From: Boletus sp. NGJ
Lineage: Eukaryota > Basidiomycota > Agaricomycetes > Boletales > Boletaceae
Assembly: GCA_019096195.1 (NCBI GenBank)
Contig: JAGTXK010000227.1
Coordinates: 1-64,000 of the forward strand
Direction of reading: 5' to 3'
Length of the DNA: 64,000 bases
Position 1 is the stretch's first letter; every line of letters starts with the position of its first letter. The notes under the pieces were generated by a model. The model saw only the letters and a program-made list of their open reading frames with translations, was not told the origin of the DNA and did not search any database. The position numbers were made by a program, and so were the translations under genes. Shown here in pieces: positions 18,561 through 31,959 of this stretch.

Positions 18561-21500
18561 CGATGGTCGGTTCGAGGTACGAGTCAGAATAGGAAACTCG
18601 CGGCAGTCGGAGCAAGAGCTGGCAGCGCTGGCAGTAAATGACTCGACAGTTGAAAAGGATGATCCGGATGTCTTGACCCCCCTCTTGCTGAACGTATTTT
18701 CGTGAAACATCCCGAGACTCACATTCAAAGTCCGCTCTCAAAGACACACGCATGTACAATCTCACCACCATGGCCTCGTGAATGTAACCCGACCTGCCAC
18801 ACGCCAAAACACCGTCCACAGGATTGGAAGGTAGGACGATCCGCGCTCGGTTAACCGTTCTGGCAATTTGTTGCTTGCTGCAAATGTGTAAACGCTTCCA
18901 TGACGCATAAGCCGTTGTAAACGAGGTCTCATGCATGATCAGAGTCCGAAATGAGATGAGAGGCGATAACAAATATTGGGTGTGGGTGGCGGAGGTTCAA
19001 AAAAGACACGTCCCTATGAAGTCATCGGCCCGGGACGTGATAATGAGTTTCGAATATATGTATATTTGAGATTTGGATATGTGCTGGGGGGTGATATACG
19101 ATGATGCAGGTCTTCTCGGCATATGTGTGAGTCTAAGTACACCCGACCCTTCCGCTCCGACAACCTGCATGACAACAATACCCCGCAGTGCTCCACACAA
19201 AAGAAGACGAAACAACAATAAGAGGTGTGACGAACTGGTGCTTGATCGTACAGCTGCAGAATGTCCATGGATTGAGAACTCTTTTGTAAACAAAAAAGCC
19301 CCTCGAACTAGCGTGCGCATATGCACGTGGTGTATGCGTATGGTGATACAGTTTGAGACAACAGATTGCGATCGACGGATAAATTGGATGACAACATGGG
19401 CGAAAGAACATCTGCGACGATGCGCGCGTTAGGGAGGTGGCATACGTGGCGGAGGACAATACTCACGAGCGATGGGGGAATAAATAGGTATGATGATCGT
19501 GATAAAGAGATGCTCAGCGGAAGGGGCAGCTGGGTGAATGAGAGCCGCGCCAGCCGCAGTGGCAGCACTGGGGTGCGTTGGCGTTCACAAAGGCGGTCGA
19601 GTCATCATGGCCGTGGCGCATTGAGACGAGGATGGAAGACGCGTGCCGGGTGCAGTGGCGAGCAGAGGCCATCGATTCGGATGAAGCGCAGGCACAGGAA
19701 GCAGCAGTGGAATGCATTTGTGTAGTTGAGTGATGACTGAGTAAGGATGAGGATAGTGGGGGATGGGGGAGGAGGAGGACGCTTTTATGTGTTTCCAAAG
19801 AGGCAACTGGCCGGGGGAGAAGTTCCGTTATCGGACTTGTGGACAGAAAGCATGAAAATTCCGACGGGGAGGAAAAAAGTCAGGATGCGTGTTGTGGCGT
19901 CAGTGATGGCGGGCGAAAAGGCACCTGACCCAAAGTTGATGCAAGACCGAAAAAAGGCAAGAAAAAGAAGAGGACCCTTGGCGGTCACATCGCTCGAAGG
20001 TGGTCTGTAAAGAAACAGCCTCAATCAGGTCTCTTCTTGGGCGCTATTTCCACTCCCCTGCTTGGCCACGACCCACGATAGCCTTTTGAGGTCACATCGG
20101 CCCACTTTTATGGAACCAACCTCATCCCCGGCTCACCTTGCTCTTTTTCGTCCAGATAACGTACGGCACCATCTGTATCTAACTCAACAAGGCAATGTTG
20201 CCTGTCCAACTGACACACCTCTCTCTCTCAGCGATCGGCACGCCGGGCTGTGTTGCTGTTCAACTCAGATTTGGTGCTGATTCAGCCCGAATCCACGGAC
20301 TCAATGCCGTGCGACACTCCACTTCGCCCACATTCCCCCCCTCCCCCCCTCCACACTCTCCACAACGTGTTCGGCAACCCGTCCTCCTTTGTCCTCCTTT
20401 GTCCGCAGCGGCACCGCATTCTCACCACCAAGCTCATCTTTACGTCTAGTTCTCCCTCTAACAAATCACCGCTACAAGAATAACCCCGAGTAAAAAAAGA
20501 AAGGGAAAAAAAGACAATGCAATTCCCTTTCATTCATCATTCCTTCTCACCCCCCCACAAAATACATCATCCGTTCCTTCTTCTCCCGTCATTATTATTT
20601 ACGCTTCTTGTTCGCTCATCATCAGGTCAGATTAGATTCAAACGTGAAGGGGGGACGGCAGAACAATGTCCAGGAACCCAAGCCCGGCCAAGCCAACTTG
20701 TCCACGTCAAAACAAGATTCAAACGCCATGGGGCATCCTGGACCGCCCTCGCCGACGCCAAGCTAAAAACAGCCATCACCCTCGGCCACGCCAACTGCCA
20801 ACCTGTATCAGCTGGTGGCGAGGCGCTGAACCAACGTCACAAATAATGACCAGCTTCATCGGCGTTAGAGTTGGGGACGGGAGGCGATGCCGATGCAAAA
20901 CGGGGTCGTCACGTACGCTCTCCTGTTTAGACACCTTTTGCTAGATCGACCACTTGATCAATTGGTTCGATGATTCATGCAAAAACACGCTCTGTAACAC
21001 CGGTCCGACTTGGTCCACATGAGTGAAAGTTGGACAAAAAGTCTTAATAGTATGCCAGATCCCATGTGAGCGCCACTGGGCGACGTGGATAAAACTTGAG
21101 AAAAAAAAAAGGATGAATTGATGGATGAAAAGATCTCGTTCCTAAATCTCGTCCTCTGCTGCGAAAAAAAAAGGACTTGCACTGCAATCACACCACGCAC
21201 ATTTAGATCGACGCGGATGAACTGCCAGCTTGCACTAAACCCCCGACCGAAGCACGGATATGGTACTGCGCACGGTTATTATCGCACCAGGGATCGGGAT
21301 ATCATTTCCTTTTCGTGTAGAGCAAAAAACAAGGTTCCGACTCGGTCGGGGTGCCTGCGCTTCTCCCAGGTCATGCAACGGCCGTAATGCGTCTAAACCG
21401 TTCCTCTTCCCATTCCCCTTGTTCATTAATCCTAGAATAAACATCCTTGTGTCACAATGCGCAGAATAGGAAAAACTGCGTTCACTCAAGCCATCCCGGA

Positions 21501-21655
21501 GCGAGAAATGATGTAAAAGAACATGCGGCAGAGATAAAGATACAAACGAACGAACGCGGAAAGAAATCAAGGAAGAAAGGAAAAACAGTTCGACACCGTG
21601 GCCAACTCACATCGTATCACCTCGTTCATCACGCCATGATCAATTCACCGTGCCA
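18561..21655. other. 3.1 kb without a recognised gene
   Basis: Short frames occur on both strands (for example 18544-18972 minus and 20517-20846 plus), with C-rich and A-rich low-complexity runs near 20330 and 20490. No family resemblance was found. It separates two minus-strand genes and may include long untranslated regions or a small unknown gene. Confidence 0.3.
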
Positions 21656-24321
21656 TCAATTTCGCACACCCGTCCCCTTTCTCTTTGGCATGCCAGCGTA
21701 CCATTCCGGGATCTCGTTTGCCTTTGGTATCGCTTTCCGGCGTAACTCCTTGATCGCCCTTTCTTCCTCCTCCGCCTCGCGTCGCTGTTGCTCTTCTTGC
21801 AGCCTCTGTATCTCCTCGTCTTTACGTCTCATCATCTCATCAAACTTCTCTCTCTCCTTGGCGCGTTGTTCCGTGCAGAAGAAGAACGGCACAACGGGCA
21901 CACTCGGAACGACTCCTTCCCTGTGAAATATCATCTTGGTTTCATGCGATGCCCGGAGTGCCTTGGTATCAGGCACAGGAAGCAAATGCGTCTTCCCCGG
22001 CTCGCTCACTGCCAACCTCCCTTCCGCCTTGCGCGCTTCCAGTCTTGCCTCTACTCGGAACGTAAATCCAACCGGCTTCGTCAGCGGTGCCACAGACAAC
22101 GTGGCATTCTGTTGGATTCATTAGTGAAAAAAAAAAAGGCACAGCATGGCAAGAGAAGGCAATGAGCGTCAACAATCAATCGTAAAAACTCACAGTCAGC
22201 GCACTTAGGACGATTATTCCGTTAATGGACCTCACGTACCTGCTTCTCTATCAAGGGTAAATCAGCGGTCGAGATCGGGCCAGAACGCTGGCATTTATGA
22301 GTGTACTCTCCAGCGTCTCTCTGTCTTCTCTGCTTATCCTGTCGGAGGCGAGAGTTTGCCGAAAACCTACTTAGTGATGACTCAGACCGAACATTCGCGG
22401 CCTTGCATTGCCCTTCATCGCGTTTGCCTTTATCCTTGTCAATCGTCCTATGCACCTGACGCGAAATCGACAAGTATGGAAAGGCGTCCAGCGTTGGCCC
22501 TTTGCATCCAGTGGAAGAATTGAGTTTGGGCCTGTACTTGGTGCGCGCGGTCGGTAACGTCGACTGGGAAGTGCCCGGTTGCCAAGTATTGTCACAAGTT
22601 TCAGCGCACATGACCCGTTGATCCTCATGGCCCGCCTTCTTGTCTGGGATGGGTGGGGCTTGGGAAACTGCCTCATCCGAGGATCTGCGCTCCAAATCGG
22701 CATTCGCAGGCATTCCCCTCCCCTTTTTTTGCCGGTGGTATTCTTGTGGTAGATCGGCGTCCATGCTAACGCGCTTCTTGGACGGCCGCATGGGAGACAT
22801 GTCATGCTGTCTGCCGTCCTGTGGAGTTCCAGTGTGGGTGGCGGAACTTGGCTGGGGGGCATTGGGCGGCGGTTTGTGCGGCGAAATTTCAGATAGCCTG
22901 AATGGCACGCTGCGCCCACCGGGAATATCGTCAATACGTTGGGGTGGAGACGAGGGTTGTAGTGCAGCGGCTGGAAGCCGAGTTTCGACCTGTGCGTTTG
23001 CAATTCTAACAGCATTGTTGGAAGCTTCTGTGGAAGAATTTCCTGGCCAGGGTTTGGAAAGTCTGAGTAGCGACCGTTTCACGTAGGTTAACAAGGTTTG
23101 AGTGACATTCACGGCAGCACCGAATTTCGAGAAGGCACCATATGAACAGCAAACCATCCGCAAGGCACAGCAATCAGTACCGAATGACCTCTTGAAACGC
23201 ATCAGCAGACGTACCCAATCGAGGCTATCACATTTTGACTGTATGACACGAGGCGTTGAGCCACTCCACCGGTGCTAGGGCGCGTAATTTGAGTATTTTC
23301 GGACTTGAAGTCGATATCGCCACTTATGCAAGCGGGCGGAACTAATGCCTCCTCGGTATCAATGGCAATGGATTGCGGCGGGGCAATTTGGCAAGCTGCG
23401 GATGGAGGTATCTGATGTGCTTCCCGAACGCAGGATGGCTTGCTCTTCGTCTTCTTCGACACGTGTGTTGCCGGAAATGCAGGGCGCTTGGAGATACCTC
23501 CAGCCGCAACGGTCTTTGAGTCACCTCATTAGTACATAGATGGGGGGAAGCTGATACAAGTGCTGACTCACAGGCTTTGCGCTCGTCCTCGGATTTCGCT
23601 TTGACTTTGGGCGAGGCCTAGACGCAGGAATAGTCGTCGCTTCAACTGGACAGTCATCACCCGTGGCCATGACTATGTCCTGACGAGTATCTTTCTCCTC
23701 TGGAAGCGGATCGAGACGGTGCTTGGATGGTGGGGGGCTGTCGAGTGCGTTATTCCTCAATTTCGAAGTGGCGCGCGACGGACTCTTGCATTCTGAAGAG
23801 CTCTCCTCCGCAGGCTCCACCACATGTGTTTCCACGTGGGATGCTGTCTCATCGGCCTGAGCTAGCGTCTCCACCTCCGCACGTAGCTGATCGAAGCGCT
23901 CCTCGGACACCATAGGGCTCTCCAACTGCCGTTGTATAGACTTGGCACGTGATGATGGCTTTCTGCGTTTGTCAGGACTGCGGTGTCCGAGGGTGGGCGG
24001 ACGTTGGATGACGGATGGCTTAGCTGATGAAGACGCCACTGGCGTAGGTGTAGGCGATCGTGAGGTTGTACGTGAGGTCGCCTTGGCCCTTGGGGTTAGC
24101 TCGCCGAGCGTGAGGGGTGGTCCGCGGAGATGCTTGAGCGCTACGGGTGCAAAACTCGCGTCATCGTCAACTGCGTTGTACAGCAAGTCGAACCCGTCGG
24201 TATGGTCAGCGAGGAGCAAGTCCGCGGAGGCGTTGTTCGTCGGGATTTGGAAAGATACGCTCGCCTCGGAGAGATCTGGTAGGTGGTCAAGCGTGATGTC
24301 TGTGATCATCTCTTGATCCAT
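21656..24321 (-). CDS. TPX2 C-terminal domain protein (spindle assembly factor-like)
   Basis: Exons at about 24321-23572, 23516-23220, 23150-22238 and 22110-21656 join to a protein of about 750-800 residues. The ATG at 24321 begins MDQEMITDITLDHLPDLSEA; an upstream in-frame ATG at 24387 is possible. Most of the protein is disordered and rich in Ser, Pro and basic residues. The last exon holds KPVGFTFRVEARLEARKAE, PVVPFFFCTEQRAKEREKF, a long charged coiled coil and KELRRKAIPKANEIPEWY. This matches the TPX2 C-terminal microtubule-binding type: an F-T-F-R entry, basic helices and a K-A-x-P-x-A segment. Such proteins bind spindle microtubules and activate Aurora kinase. Function in this fungus is inferred. 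Confidence 0.75.
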
Positions 24322-24387
24322 TTTTTTTTCCTCTGGTCGTCTCGTCGTGGTGCATGCAACCCCGCGGTGGACTGTCGCGCGCGCCAT

Positions 24388-27300
24388 GTTCGAGTTGGCG
24401 GACCGTGGGAACAACCCTGACGCGTCCCACTCACGTGATCGTTTCCACTCGTTTGCAGGCCTGAGAGCGACTCACGACCGATGAGAGGACATATTGGATT
24501 ATCATCTCTCCAATTATTCCAAATACATTCTCCAAGACTTGCTTGTTGAGTTCCTCCTCGCTATTGCGTTCCTCACCATGTCACCAGCCAAGGTTAAGAA
24601 TCCTGGTCGTGAATTGCCCACTCTAGGCGGCCAATGTATCCTGCGAGGGCTTAGTGCCACATCGTGGAGTTGCAATCCAACATCCCGCCATGTACCCTTA
24701 TGTGATGTGCTATCTAAACCGCGCCCAACAGCCGTTGTCGCCAGATCTTCCCCAGCTGTATCCTCTACCTCAGTGCCATGACTGGTTGCGTTGTAACTCG
24801 TAACTCGCTCGCTCAAGCGCTCACGCACGATCAACAACAAAGGTAGGGCCTCCCATCCAGAAATGCACGCACGTTTTTCATGGGGGGGATGTCTTGTCAG
24901 TTAAGCTCAACGTTTCGATTGAGGTGCCATACACGCCAAGCAAGATCATCTGCTTTGGACAACCCCACATCCGCAGCTTAATCTTTTTTTCTTATGATAT
25001 GTCATGGGACCGTTGAGGTAAATCTGACACCTCCGTCTTAACGTTCAATATCACTTTTGACAGTTTTTTCCCGCTCCAAGAGCTATTAACGTCCAACCCT
25101 CTTTCACGCCCTTGCACCCCCTCATCGACCCTTCCCATCGCCGATCGAATTCTGTGATTGCTTGCGTCTCTGATCAATAATCTTGGGTCGCCGCGAATGC
25201 TGATGGCTCAGCGACGGCGCCCGTGCAATTTCAGTCCATCGCGTGAACACTCACTCGCCCTTGAAGTTTGACCTTCCAAACCACATCCCCCGCATCCCAT
25301 CCCACACGTTCCAATACATCCACCTATCGGCCCTTGTCCTGCTTCTCATTAGTCCTTTCTCGAGCATTTCATGCATCAGTAACACCAAATTTAACCTGCC
25401 TTCTTCTGATCATCTGTCATACCCCCCACCTTTTTCCCCCGCTTCCCCGCAGCTTCTGGATACACGCCTGTATGTACACGCTGGCACTTATCGTTGATGT
25501 TCTCTCCGCCGACTGGACGATACACGGTCATATACCGTGTTCTTCTCTCCCTCCCTCGATCAACTCGCGTCTTCCTCCCACAACGCTTCTATCAACTGCC
25601 ATAATCATGCGATATCGCCGCTGCATGCTCCGAGACTCGACTATCTCGGCGGGAGCTATGGCCTTGTGGAAGTTTCGAACCACCCTCTGTCAGGGGTCAT
25701 CGATAAGCACGATATGCATATTCCACCCCATATTCACGCATGCAATACGAACCACTGACACCTGTCCCGGTCGCCGTTCAAACTTCACATTTCAATCTGT
25801 CCGGGACAACGTTGATCCTCTCGCATTCGAAACGTTTCTGAATAAAACCCCCCTCCTCCCAAAGAGAAGCATTGACAGGTTAGTAGCACGACAGGACCAC
25901 GACCAATGATCATCGTTGGACCTCCCTTTCCCTCTTTTCTTCCGTCTTCTTCTTTCTCCGCCTAAATCGTCCTTGTCCGACCCCGTTTTTATCCACCCCG
26001 AATTGAACCCGTCGACAGTTCCTCGCGGGTTTTGCTTCTTTCCTCTCACTCTTCTCATTCTTCCTCCGAATTTACTCGTGTTTCTGCTCTCCAGGCACCG
26101 AGACGAGATCCAGGCCGGGTTCTCGGACACTTCCCAGGCGTACAGTGTGTACGTGTGTATGTGACTGTGGGGGTACCTATCCACCACTTTTGCTATCACT
26201 GCCCCCTCTATCCGCGTTTAGAACAACCCCAGGCCATCCGACACTGCATTCGAAACTCGACGCCATCGACGAGCCCACCCTCGTTTGCCTGAGAACACCC
26301 CCAAACGACCAACTCAAACATGCTTCGCGTTCGTCAACTGAGTTCGCGGGGGGAACGTGTCCGCGTTCCGACACGCGAGATCATGACATCTGAAGCGGCA
26401 TGCGTACAAGTTCTCTTCCATTTCCCAAATGGAACTTCACTGCGTGGCGATGGGCTTCCCTGTTCATTTGCCAGCAATATCATCTTCCCCCCTCTCCCCC
26501 GTTTCGTGCGCCGGGGACCGCAGATGCGTGCCCTGAGAACTTTATGGCGCTTGTCAGAGTTAACCGTGTTGACTTGCGTCCGTTCGAAGCGGAGAGGGTG
26601 TTTGGCACGATCACGTCAATGCTGTCCCCTCAGGTTGTTGAGCCGCCAGGTTCATCAACTTCCTAATCATCGATCCGAAACACACACAAAGCGAAGAGAA
26701 CGTCGGTAAGCTTTTGCGATCTTGCGGCCCAGGTTAGGTAGGAACATCGGTTAGGGGGTCGTCAAGACATCCCGACGGCGTGTCCCTACCGTTTTGTGCG
26801 TTTCTGCGCCACGCTGAGGTGTGTGCATGCATGCGCTTTCGCCACCGTACGCATGCATGCACTGCTTTTGCGATGGAGTGTTCGGCCGAAAACGAGCAAA
26901 GCACCTCGGACTCTAACCCTCGCCGCGCGGTCGTGTTACCGAGCCAACCTCTCGGTCTTCCCTCCTCACATCTCAACGCGTTCATATGGCGTCCCTCGTC
27001 ACCGGCATACCAACGTTACCGAAATGGAAAGCACCCATCCCCCCCTTTTTTCATGAAGTTACGTAGTACATGTACTTACGCCCATCTTCCCAAGGGGATG
27101 ATCGAGCACACGATAACGTTCCCCAAGCGACGGGACGCCAAGTTGGATGCGATGCGCTGCGGAACCTTGGCGCTTGAGAAGTGGTATCAAATTTGGGACG
27201 TGGGTCCCGAGGGACTAGGAGAGAGTTCGGTCAAACGCCGAAACCCACGCACGAATTCCTCTCTCTCCCCCTTTTTCCTCCCCGAACGTCATGGATCAAC

Positions 27301-27987
27301 TGATACATGTCCGTTTAGCACTCACGTTCGTGAACCTAGACCAATTTGATGTCGACGGCGAGCGTCCGTTGACGGTTGTTGTTGCGCGACGTGTCGTACG
27401 TACCAAGGTCCTTGAAATCGGTGCACTTTGTCCGAATGCGTGTCGTGTCGTTTTTTATGTCTGGGGTGTTCATTGAGGGGGGTGTATAGGAAGTTGTGTA
27501 CGTGAGAGGTGATGGCACGGTCAATGATGGCGACGCAGCCTCGAGGAAGGTCATTTGATCGATGGCGAGGGGGAAATTTATTTCGTCGTTTCACGCGAAG
27601 CAATTTTTTTTTTTCTCCTTGCGTTAACCTTGTCCGTTTCGAAGCCCATTCCATGCGTCACCTGATGGCGGCAAGAAAAAAAACGACACACACACCCTTC
27701 CCCCTCCACACGTACACACACAAAATCAAATCCCAAAATCTTCTCTCGATACGAGGGTCGTGAGAGCGTGTGAGACGAGTCGACACGAAAAGCGTGCTAG
27801 TACGAGTGTATTTGAAAGGGGGGTTGCACAAACGCGGCCGAGCATCCGAAATAAAATGTCGACCGCAAGCATGACATGAAAAACGCCGCTCCAATACTAA
27901 TCTCACTCCCAACACCCTCCTTCCATATCTTCGCACCGATGATCATGAACGTGTGGCGCCAGGAGATGAGAAGGTGGGGAAACGGAG
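24388..27987. other. 3.6 kb with possible exons of an unrecognised plus-strand gene
   Basis: The region is C/T-rich. Plausible plus-strand exons are 25790-25880 (FQSVRDNVDPLAFETFLNKT), 26095-26150 (HRDEIQAGFSDTSQAYSVYV) and about 26221-26393 (TTPGHPTLHSKLDAIDEPTL), each flanked by reasonable splice signals. A further segment at about 26524-26665 (NFMALVRVNRVDLRPFEAER) could follow. I do not recognise the family. A dyad with GTACGCATGCATGC near 26850 and a CA-rich run near 27690 are also present. Confidence 0.3.
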
Positions 27988-29572
27988 TCACATGCGTTCC
28001 AGCGGATGCGTGTCTGCGGCACTGACAAATACTGTAATGTTCCTCAGTGCCCGTGTTTCCTCTTCTGTCATGGTGGCTGGTAAAGTAGATCCAGGTGGGC
28101 CATGTGATGCCAACGACGTCGGTGGGAATGTCTGGCAGCAAGGTGTGGTTCCATTTGCAAATTCAGCGAGCGTCGAACTTAGTCTAGATGCCAGGATGGG
28201 GAGATATCCGCGTTCGGTGTTCGTATGCCCACCTGAGGGTGGGAGAAACATCATAGCCGGTACCGCGAGCGACAGCGACAGCGTGTCACAGAAGCAAGGG
28301 ACGAGTGTAAGTGAGAGAGCTTGCATGTGTAACCCCGGGAAAGTGGAGACACTCACAAAGGACAACGTATTTCCTTGCTGCGACCGCTGCCAAGACCTCA
28401 TGCTACAATTAAAGTTGGATCAGCAAAGACATGTTTGCGTGATTGTATTGTCAAAATGACATAGAAAGGGGGGACAGAGGGCACCGACGAACGCCAAGGC
28501 CACATGCATGAAGCAGGGACGGTAGGGGAATCCAAAAGGACGTACATGGTTCATTTCACCAGTAAAATAAACGTCCGCATCGACACCGACAAGCACCGAA
28601 CCGCCAGACCCCGCACAGATCGCAACCGTGCGCACCTCACGCGGTACCATCGGCCGTCCGACGTCAACTTTTCGTGCACAAATACGGTAAGCGACATGCA
28701 GCCCAAGAATAACGGGAGGGAATGGAAACAAAGAACGCGCAGGTAGATCGTCATCCGGGATCAAAGGGCGGAACCAAAGGCAGGTGACGAACAATAAATA
28801 GGTCGTTCATGCATCATGTCCGCCCACGTCATTCAAGTTTAAAGGATTAGGTTTGCCTGCTCACCGTACGCGAGACGGAGATGCTTCTTGATCCTCCCGA
28901 CAAGGTCTTCGATCGATACCGGATCTTGGAGCGTGAGTAGCCTGCCATGTCCGCCTTCGTCGCCCTTGGGTTCGCCGAGAAGCGAGACGTTCACGGAACC
29001 TAGCGTGCTGACATGTTCGGGATTTCCAACGCAACGCGCGAGCCAGTCGTTGATGCCGCCGTGTACATAATCGAGGGCCGTGTGCGGGGAGTAAACCGAC
29101 ACGCCTGCTGCGGCAAGGTTGAGAAGGGAGGCTTGAAGCGAGTTCGAGAGCGTGAGAGACGGAAGCGGTTTGAAAATCGTGGGGTGGTACGACACGACGA
29201 GTGCTACCGAAGGTTCCAACGCTTCTTGCAGAACAGCGGAGGTCAGGCTGGACGAAGAAGAGAATCATGAGAACATTCTCGGACGCTGACGAACGTAGAT
29301 GTGGTCTCACTCGATCGTTAACAGAACCCGGTTGGCGTTCGGGCGCAGAACAGGCGACTCTGATATACGTGCGCATCAAAAAGAATGTTGGCAAAGAAGT
29401 CAATCATTCTGTACCTAACAAGAGGCCTACCTGTTACAGTTGGTGTCGGAGCCACGCATCAGCTGAGGGTACAGAAATGACCTACGTTATCCCATTTTTC
29501 TGCAAGTCGGAGCGGTGCAATCCGCTCCATAGCCTTGAGCACATACTTGACTATTAGCTGCGAGTGTGCCAT
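27988..29572 (-). CDS. NIF3 family protein (YqfO/YbgI-like)
   Basis: The start ATG at 29572 gives MAHSQLIVKYVLKAMERIAP, followed by LRLAEKWDNVGLLL (split by an intron), SPVLRPNANRVLLTIE, LVVSYHPTIFKPLPSLTL, GVSVYSPHTALDYVHGGIND, VRTVAICAGSGGSVLVGVDA, DVYFTGEM, HEVLAAVAARKYVVLC, GGHTNTERGYLPILAS and a tail ending ADTHPLERM. These are the NIF3 motifs, including the His and Glu residues that bind two metals in this toroidal family. The molecular role is not settled; the family interacts with transcription co-regulators and related proteins bind GTP cyclohydrolase-like substrates. At least six introns are present. It lies back to back with delta-COP, 136 bp away. Confidence 0.92.
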
Positions 29573-29708
29573 GAGATGAGACTCGGATGAGATGAGATTG
29601 CGAATGCCATGGGTTTAAGGAGGAAAGCAGAGTCACGTGATAATATGAGGGACACGTTTGCGTGTAACTGCAGTCATCGAGGACAAGGACACTCGAAAAT
29701 CAGACAAG
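29573..29708. promoter_or_regulatory. Divergent promoter between NIF3 and delta-COP
   Basis: Only 136 bp separate the two start codons, so both promoters must share this interval or overlap the opposing 5' exons. It contains repeated GATGAGA motifs near 29573-29600. No TATA box is clear. Confidence 0.6.
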
Positions 29709-31651
29709 ATGGTCAGTCCTGCATATCCTCCTCGTTCCAATCTTCATGACGATGTGTACAGGTCGTGCTGGCAGCCTCGATATGCACCAAAGGCGGCAAA
29801 GGTGCGATCCGAGACTTTTTTTGTGTGCGACGATGGCTTCATGCCATTCCATACAGCCGTCCTCTCGCGTCAATTCCACCCGATGACGCGAACAAGAATT
29901 GAATCTCTCCTCGCCTCTTTCCCGAAACTCATACCCGCCAACAGCCAACACACCTCCGTCGAAACCGCCCAAGTTCGTTATGTCTACCAACCGCTCGAAG
30001 AGCTCTACATCCTCCTCATCACCAACAAAGCGTCAAACATCCTCCAGGACATCGATACGTTGCATCTCTTTGCTCGCGTGGTCTCGGATATGTGTAAGAG
30101 CGTGGAGGAGCGCGAAATCCAGAGACAGTCGTTCGAGTTATTGGGGGCTTTCGACGAGATCGTGAGCTTGGGATATCGGGAGCACGTCAATCTGATGCAA
30201 GTACGGAACGTGCTGGAGATGGAGTCGCACGAGGAGAAAATACAGGAGATTATTGCACGGGTAAGCACCGTCCATGCATCGTCCACCAGAAGGGAAGGAG
30301 AAGCGCTCAACACGCCACACCTGACCCACAGAACAAGGAAGCCGAAGCAAAAGAGGAACTCAAACGCCGTGCCCGTCAACTCGAGATGCAACGCCGAGAA
30401 CAACAGAAACGTGCCGCCGCCCTGGGGGGTGGTGTCGGCGGTGGTTCCTACCTTGGCGGTGGTGTGTCTGGTTATGCGCCCGTCCCGCGATACGAGACTC
30501 CCGATGCCCCGGCTGCGCGCACGGCGTCGCCTGCACCCGCTGCAGCGTCACGCCCGCCTCATTTCAAGACCTCTGGTATGAAGCTCGGGAGCAAGAAAAC
30601 GAGACAAGCAGAGTTATTGGATGCGCTCGGGGGTGAAGTCCTCACCATCGAGGACATGTCCACCCCTCCTACCCCCGTTCCCGTCGAACCACCCACCCAG
30701 ACTCAGAAAGATGCCCGGGGCAGTCTTCCATCTGTAACCCCGGAAAGGCAAGTCCATCGCAACACTCCCACTTTCGTCAGACTTTGATCTGATCATCTTC
30801 GTGCATCTCTGCAGCGTACACGTCGTCATTAAGGAAACCGTCTCGGTCTCGCTCCTCCGCGAAGGCGGCATCAAATCCATGGAGCTCAAAGGCGATATGA
30901 ACCTCCAAGTTGCCGACCCCGCCAATGCACACATCAAACTCGCCCTCGCGCCGTTTTCGACCGACTTTGGGTCCGACCTCCAATTCAAGCAACATCCCAA
31001 CGTCGCCAAGTTCGTCCCGAACCAAGAGAAAATCATCGCGCTCAAGGATCCCTCGAGGGCGTTCCCAGTTGGACAGGCGCTCGCCGTGCTCAAGTGGCGC
31101 TATGCAGGCCACGACGAAAGCTACGTCCCCCTCTCGAGTAAGCAATCCACTCTGTCCACTCTGTTCGAGCAACCGCAGCAGCATTGTTACTGACACGGAT
31201 CGTTTCTCTCTTTGTTCCTTGTTATTTTCCCCGCATACAAACAGTCAACTGCTGGCCGTCCCCCTCCAACGACGGCACCTGCGATGTCAATATCGAATAC
31301 GAACTCGAACACGACCACATCACCCTCTACGACGTCATCATCTCCGTGCCCCTTCCGACAGGTTCCTACCCGACCGTCTCCGACCCCGCTTCCAACTGGT
31401 CGCTCAACCCCTCCACGCATGCACTCGACTGGTCGATCCCCCGCATCTCCGCCGACGAAAGTTCGGGTACGCTCGAGTTTAGTGTGGGCGGGGACGACGT
31501 TGGGGCGTTCTTCCCCGTCAAGGTCACCTTTGTTGCGCAGGGGAGTTTGGCCGGGATTGAGGTGGCGAAGGTAACGAGGGTGAGTGGGGGGGAGGAAGTA
31601 GTGTTTTCGTCGGATGCGATGGTGAACGCGGAGGAGTATGTCATGGTGTGA
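29709..31651 (+). CDS. RET2: Coatomer subunit delta (delta-COP)
   Basis: Six exons (29709-29711, 29762-29801, 29857-30260, 30332-30747, 30815-31137, 31245-31651) join in frame to 530 residues, a normal length. The N-terminus MVVLAASICTKGGKAVLSRQ is the longin-like domain of delta-COP. A charged helix and Gly-rich linker follow, and the C-terminal half (from VHVVIKETVSVSLLREGGIK) is the mu-homology domain. Delta-COP is part of the COPI coat that returns cargo from Golgi to ER and binds Dsl1. Two features stand out: the first exon is only the ATG, and the intron at 30748-30814 uses a GC donor (AG|GCAAGT). It starts 136 bp from NIF3 on the other strand. Confidence 0.96.
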
Positions 31652-31659
31652 TTCTTGAG

Positions 31660-31690
31660 CGGTCACCACGTCGTCGTCGTCGTCGTCGTT
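31660..31690 (+). repeat. GTC trinucleotide microsatellite
   Basis: A run of about eight CGT/GTC units follows the delta-COP stop codon, within the likely 3' untranslated region. Confidence 0.7.
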
Positions 31691-31959
31691 GTAGTATCAA
31701 TAGATCCTTAGAGGAAACTGGGTCTGGACGACCGGAAGCCTTCTGAATGAGGGTGATACGTTGGCAAAGACTTCCTTGTTACAGTGTGTGTAATCTACCT
31801 GGATCCCGTCCTGTTTACAAGTTCTCCGAGATGGCTGACCATCGAAAGAGCAATAAAAAAAAAGATCTCGAGTGTCAACCAAAATATAGATGAAAGCAAA
31901 GCATGCACGAGAGAGCGCGAAAATGAGAAAAGTATGGCACCCGCCTCCCCACCACCATC

